Shown one piece after another: positions 60,095-64,000 of a stretch of 64,000 bases of DNA. The translations under genes and the position numbers were made by a program. The stretch's first letter is position 1. Each line of letters starts with the position of its first letter. A model generated the notes under the pieces. That model saw only the letters and a list, made by a program, of their open reading frames with translations, was not told the DNA's origin and did not search any database. The stretch is from positions 5,483,001 through 5,547,000 of the forward strand of contig NZ_CP067396.1 of assembly GCF_023617245.1 (NCBI RefSeq). The letters are read 5' to 3'. This DNA is from Lysobacter enzymogenes. GTDB lineage: Bacteria; Pseudomonadota; Gammaproteobacteria; Xanthomonadales; Xanthomonadaceae.

Positions 60095-60673
60095 ATGAAC
60101 ATCGAACCCTTGATCTGCCGACACCTGGGCTCGGCGAGCGAATGGAAGCGCCTCGCGTTCATGGCGCCCTGCTGTGAGCCCATGCTGCTGAACTTCCGTC
60201 TTTACCACGAAGCCTCGCGGTTGGGCTTGCCCGATCTGCTTCGGCGAGGACTCGACTTTGTTTGGCAGACCGCCAGCGACGATACCGTCGACGGGGAAGC
60301 CGACGAGTTGGTCAAGCAGAGCCGCCTGCAACCGCCGTCTCGGCATGACGAAGGGCACTCGTTCGCCCAAGCCGCGATCCAGTCCTGTTTCGCAATCTCC
60401 CATACGCTGCGGAGCTTGCGCGGCCCTCACATTCTGGACGCGCTGGACGTCGCAGACGCCGCGATCTACGCCATTGAGCTGCACTACCGGAACGAACTAT
60501 TTCTTACGAAGCGGACCAGGTCGGATCGCGAGTTCCTGCGGCGCACTGAGATCATGCGCCTTGCGCACAGCCTGGAGCGCTTGAGCGCGGCATCCGAATC
60601 CGACCGTCTGAAGGCCGTTGCCCGGCTGCGCCGCTCCGCCCAGCGCGTGCCCTCCACTTTGGTTCGGGCATGA
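60095..60673 (+). CDS. DUF416-like protein
   Basis: A 192-residue helical, soluble protein. The N-terminal part RLAFMAPCCEPMLLNFRLYH, EASRLGLPDLLRRGLDFVWQ fits the DUF416 (YjaG-like) pattern C-C-E-R-x-L-x-N-Y-x-x-F ... LR-x-x-L-D-x-x-W. The second half has FAQAAIQSCFAISHTLRSLR and helices with many charged residues. No reaction is known for the family. Starts 77 bases after csrA. Confidence 0.7.
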   Translation: MNIEPLICRHLGSASEWKRLAFMAPCCEPMLLNFRLYHEASRLGLPDLLRRGLDFVWQTASDDTVDGEADELVKQSRLQPPSRHDEGHSFAQAAIQSCFAISHTLRSLRGPHILDALDVADAAIYAIELHYRNELFLTKRTRSDREFLRRTEIMRLAHSLERLSAASESDRLKAVARLRRSAQRVPSTLVRA

Positions 60674-60917
60674 CTTGTGGCCGCCACTATCTCGTGGTAC
60701 GAGATGCCTATTCGGGACAGTGCCTGCGAGGCATTGTTCTATGGCTCCACGGATCAGGCGGCCGGTTAGCTTAGACATGGAACGGTCCTATGCTCCATCT
60801 TGGCCTCATCTACGACCACCCCTCACTTTATGGGGCGCATCGCCGTACCTCTCTTTTTCTCCTCCCTAGCTCAGGCCCCTGCCTGTGCTGCTGCACCGTG
60901 CCAAAAGGAGTTGTCTC

Positions 60918-63900
60918 GTGACCACAAGATCGAAGCGCCCTATCGCGCAAAGACCATCGCCCAGCCAAAGTCCACCCCGGCGAAACCGTCTTTGGCCCTT
61001 CGCCCTCGCGCTGCTCGCCGCCACGGCTCCGTTAGCGGCTTCCGCTGCGGAGATAAACAAGGTCTGGAGCACCAACGACGCGCCCGACGGCCCGTACCAA
61101 AGCGAGGCCGCGGCGCAGCAGGCGATCTTGGACAATCTGCTGCCCGGTGTTCGCGAGAGCCGACCGCTGAACTATCACGTGGCCGGCATGGTGGTCTTCA
61201 AGAACCGGGTCGACTACAAGTACGAGCTGAGCCCGGAAAAGATCGTCACCGGCTCGTGGACCTACATCGGCGGCGGCACGACGTTCGAGGAAGCCGAAGC
61301 GCGCGAGAAGGCCAAGTACGACAAGCAAAGCACCGATGCCGGTTGCGCACCCAACACCAGCTTCGTCTGGGAAACCTGGCAGCCGCAGGCCTTTGGCCCG
61401 AACGGCGACACTACCCTGGAAGAGCGCAAGTACACGGTCAAGTACCAGGTCAAGGACTTCGGGACCGTCTGCAAGAGCACCACCCTGCGCAATAGCCTGA
61501 CCTACATCATGCGGGGTCGGGACATCGCCTGCCCCAACACCATGGCCACAATCTGGAACGCGAGCCAGCAGGCCTGCGTCGGCATCGTCAGCACGGCGTT
61601 CGATCATCGCAAGCGCTACTCCGGCCCAATCTTGCCCACAAGCAAGTGCGACGTCGGCAATCCCTGTGACCCCTCGACCGGCGACAAGATGCAGCCGGAG
61701 CCGGACTTCGACCTGGGCTGGATCAGCTTCACCCGCTACTTCCACTCGCTCACCACGACGCCGATGAGCAGCTTCGGCGACGGCTGGACCCACTCGCATA
61801 ACCTGCGGCTGACCGCGGGCGAGGACCCGACCAGTTCCAGCGGGGCGATCCATGTCGGCCTGATCGAAGCCGACGGCTCGCAGCTGTCGTTCACCGAGAT
61901 CGGCAATGCGTACGAGGCCGATAACGGCAGCGGCGACCGCGTGGTGAAGGACAGCGGCCTCTGGTACCTGTATCGCGGCGATCGCGTCCTGTTGTTCGAT
62001 GCGGACGGCCGCCTGAAGGAGCAGCAGTTCGAGGATGGCACCGGGCTGACGTATGCCTATGACGGCATGTCGCGCCTCAGCGCCATCACCCACAGCAGCG
62101 GCCGCAGCCTGACGTTCGAGTACGCCGGCGACAATCGCGTCGCGCCGCTTTCGGCGATCCGCTCGGCCGGCGCCGCCCTGGCGACCTACACCTACACCAC
62201 GGCCGGCCAGGTCGAGACCGTCACCTACGCCGACGCCAAGACCCGCCGTTACCACTACGAAGACACCCGCTTCCCGCGTTACCTGACCGGCGTCACCGGC
62301 GAGGACGAACAGCGTTACAGCACCTTCGCCTACGACGCCAAGGGCCGGGTGATTTCCAGCCAGCATGCCGGCGGCGCCGACGGCGTCGCCCTGAGCTATC
62401 CCGCTACAGGTGGCACCGTCGTCACCGATGCCCTCGGCGAAGTGACGACCTTCGGGCTGACCGGCGACACCACCGCACCGCCCAAGATCAATGGCATCAA
62501 CAACACGAGCGGAACCGCGGCCACCACCTATAACGATGAGGCCACGGACTTCCGCCGGCGCGTGGCGAGCATCACCGACCGCAAAGGGACCGAAACCCGT
62601 TACGCCTATGCCGAGGGCCTGGATCCGGACACCTACGATCCCAACCGGATCGAAACCATCACCGAGGCGTACGGCAAGCCCGAGCAGCGCGTCCGCACCG
62701 TGGTCACCGACACCAAGTCGAACCGGCTCAGCCAGACCACGATCGGCAACCGGCTGACCCGGATCAACCGCAACAGCCGGATGCAGCCGGACACCGTGAC
62801 CGTGCGCGATACCGCCACCAACGCGGCGCGCACCACCACGTACGCGTACTGCGAATCGGCCGATGTTTCCGCCGCCAACAGCGCCTGCCCGATCTTGGGC
62901 CTGCTGAAATCCGTGGACGGACCGCGCACCGATGTCAGCGACGTCACGACGTTCGAGTACTACGGCAGCGACGACAGCACCTGCGCGACCACGCCGGCGC
63001 TGTGCACCTACCGCAAGGGCGACCTGCGCAAGACCATCGACGCGCTCGGCCGGGCGACGGAAGTGCTGGGGTACGACCCGCAAGGCCGCCCGCTGTCGGT
63101 GCTGGATGCCAATGGCGTGGTAACGGACTACGAGTACACCGCGCGCGGCTGGCTGACCGCCACGAAGGTGCGTGGTGCCGACAATGCCGTCGAGACCGAC
63201 GACCGCATCACCCGCATCGAGCACGAGCCCGACGGCTTGGTGAAGAAGGTGACGCTGCCCGGCGGCGTGTACACCCGCTATACGTACAACGCCGCGCGTC
63301 AGCTCACCGATGTGATCGACAACGCCGGCAACACGATCCACTACACCCTGGATCTGGCCGGCAACATCAAGCAGCAGGACACCAAGACCGCCAGCGGTGC
63401 GCTTAAGCACACGTTGTCGCGGGTGTTCAACACGCTGGGACAGCTGCAAACGCTCAAGGATTCCGCCCAGAACGCCACCGGGTTCGCCTACGACAACAAC
63501 GGCAATCCCCGCGAGGCCACTGACGCGCTGGGGCGCGTCACGACCCAGACCTACGACCCGCTCGACCGCCTCGGCACGACGCTGCAGGACGCCGGCGGCC
63601 TGGCGGCGGAAACCAAGCTGCAGTACACCGCGCTCGATCAGATCGCCAAGGTCACCGACCCGAACGGCCTGAGCACGGCTTACGTGTACAACGGTTTCGG
63701 CGACCGGACCAAGCTGACCAGCCCGGACACCGGCATCACCAACTACACCTACAACGAAGCCGGCCTGCTGGCGACCAAGAAGGACGCCAACGACGCGGCG
63801 GCCAACCGCTACACCTACGACGCGCTGGGTCGCCCGAAAGCGATCTTCTACACCGCGGCCGGCCCGGCCGATGTCGAGTACGACTACGACACGGTCAATG

Positions 63901-64000
63901 CCGAATGCACCGCGGGGCAGACGTTCGCCCTGGGGCGCCTGACCGCGAGCCGGACCGAAGGCAACGAGCTGAAGTACTGCTACGACCGCTTCGGCCAGGT
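60918..64000 (+). CDS. RHS/YD-repeat protein with Sec signal (partial, runs off the end)
   Basis: Starts at GTG after AAGGAG and stays open to the window edge (more than 1027 residues). The N-terminus has a basic region and a hydrophobic signal (LWPFALALLAATAPLAASAA), then a Cys-containing domain, a DUF6531-like start (GWISFTRYFHSLTTTPMSSF, GDGWTHSHNLRL) and many YD/RHS repeats (LTYAYDGMSRLSAIT, GFAYDNNGNPREATDALGRV, NRYTYDALGRPKA). RHS shells enclose a C-terminal toxin that lies beyond the window. A Sec signal and absence of a PAAR domain argue against type VI export. Confidence 0.9.
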   Translation, partial: MTTRSKRPIAQRPSPSQSPPRRNRLWPFALALLAATAPLAASAAEINKVWSTNDAPDGPYQSEAAAQQAILDNLLPGVRESRPLNYHVAGMVVFKNRVDYKYELSPEKIVTGSWTYIGGGTTFEEAEAREKAKYDKQSTDAGCAPNTSFVWETWQPQAFGPNGDTTLEERKYTVKYQVKDFGTVCKSTTLRNSLTYIMRGRDIACPNTMATIWNASQQACVGIVSTAFDHRKRYSGPILPTSKCDVGNPCDPSTGDKMQPEPDFDLGWISFTRYFHSLTTTPMSSFGDGWTHSHNLRLTAGEDPTSSSGAIHVGLIEADGSQLSFTEIGNAYEADNGSGDRVVKDSGLWYLYRGDRVLLFDADGRLKEQQFEDGTGLTYAYDGMSRLSAITHSSGRSLTFEYAGDNRVAPLSAIRSAGAALATYTYTTAGQVETVTYADAKTRRYHYEDTRFPRYLTGVTGEDEQRYSTFAYDAKGRVISSQHAGGADGVALSYPATGGTVVTDALGEVTTFGLTGDTTAPPKINGINNTSGTAATTYNDEATDFRRRVASITDRKGTETRYAYAEGLDPDTYDPNRIETITEAYGKPEQRVRTVVTDTKSNRLSQTTIGNRLTRINRNSRMQPDTVTVRDTATNAARTTTYAYCESADVSAANSACPILGLLKSVDGPRTDVSDVTTFEYYGSDDSTCATTPALCTYRKGDLRKTIDALGRATEVLGYDPQGRPLSVLDANGVVTDYEYTARGWLTATKVRGADNAVETDDRITRIEHEPDGLVKKVTLPGGVYTRYTYNAARQLTDVIDNAGNTIHYTLDLAGNIKQQDTKTASGALKHTLSRVFNTLGQLQTLKDSAQNATGFAYDNNGNPREATDALGRVTTQTYDPLDRLGTTLQDAGGLAAETKLQYTALDQIAKVTDPNGLSTAYVYNGFGDRTKLTSPDTGITNYTYNEAGLLATKKDANDAAANRYTYDALGRPKAIFYTAAGPADVEYDYDTVNAECTAGQTFALGRLTASRTEGNELKYCYDRFGQ

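Noticed and set aside
61032..63449. Long minus-strand frame of 805 codons opposite the RHS gene
   Set aside because: The + strand encodes unmistakable YD repeats; the antisense frame is open only because of GC-rich codon structure and has no recognisable product.

Overview
The window is GC-rich chromosomal DNA that looks like a Xanthomonadaceae gammaproteobacterium, most likely a Lysobacter-type soil bacterium. This placing is an inference from the very high GC, the gene families (a ~2900-residue NdvB-type glucan synthase, DUF4189 proteins next to VirB6, Sec-exported RHS, KaiC-type ATPase with a hybrid signalling kinase) and the neighbourhood style. I see no rRNA, tRNA or CRISPR array.

Layout. 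1-2533: tail of an arsenic/chromate resistance operon (ACR3 transporter end, arsC, arsH, chrA). 2534-14000: accessory region with low coding density. It carries four copies (A-D) of a two-gene module (ParC-like partition-associated protein plus an ~81-residue partner) in graded states of decay, all on the + strand. Between them sit unrelated small genes: a low-GC orphan, EF-hand and BA14K-like exported proteins, a membrane protein, a GNAT enzyme and a DUF4189 protein. After copy D comes a fasciclin/small protein/membrane protein cassette. 13967-22917: a giant cyclic beta-1,2-glucan synthase gene with a translationally coupled small gene. 23-27 kb: mostly sparse DNA, then a second, rearranged copy of the fasciclin cassette.

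27.1-30.6 kb is a signalling operon: small protein, KaiC-like ATPase interrupted by one in-frame stop codon, and a GGDEF plus histidine-kinase fusion. 31-34.9 kb holds a decayed EAL fragment, csbD, a triple-PAS LuxR regulator and a membrane protein. Two near-identical GCAC-N11-GTGC palindromes lie in the csbD and regulator promoter regions. 35-37.3 kb encodes a di-heme oxidoreductase lipoprotein.

37.9-53.4 kb is the most coherent system: an ECF sigma factor and RskA-like anti-sigma factor surrounded by three matching putative promoters (GCATCC, exactly 16 bases, CGTA). The promoters precede an outer-membrane protein, the gene leading into the sigma/anti-sigma pair, and a long run of overlapping genes. 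That run has a fatty-acid desaturase, FAD oxidoreductase, DUF1365, two cyclopropane-synthase-like methyltransferases, DUF2878, DUF1295, two lipocalins, an Fe-S photolyase-like protein and a radical-SAM/partner DNA repair pair. The picture is a membrane-lipid and DNA photo-oxidative stress regulon.

53.6-64 kb: an EAL protein, an XRE regulator with a palindromic operator, a LuxR response regulator, then an orphan VirB5-VirB6-DUF4189 set with small unknown genes, an accessory CsrA, a DUF416 protein and the start of a large Sec-exported RHS protein that runs off the window.
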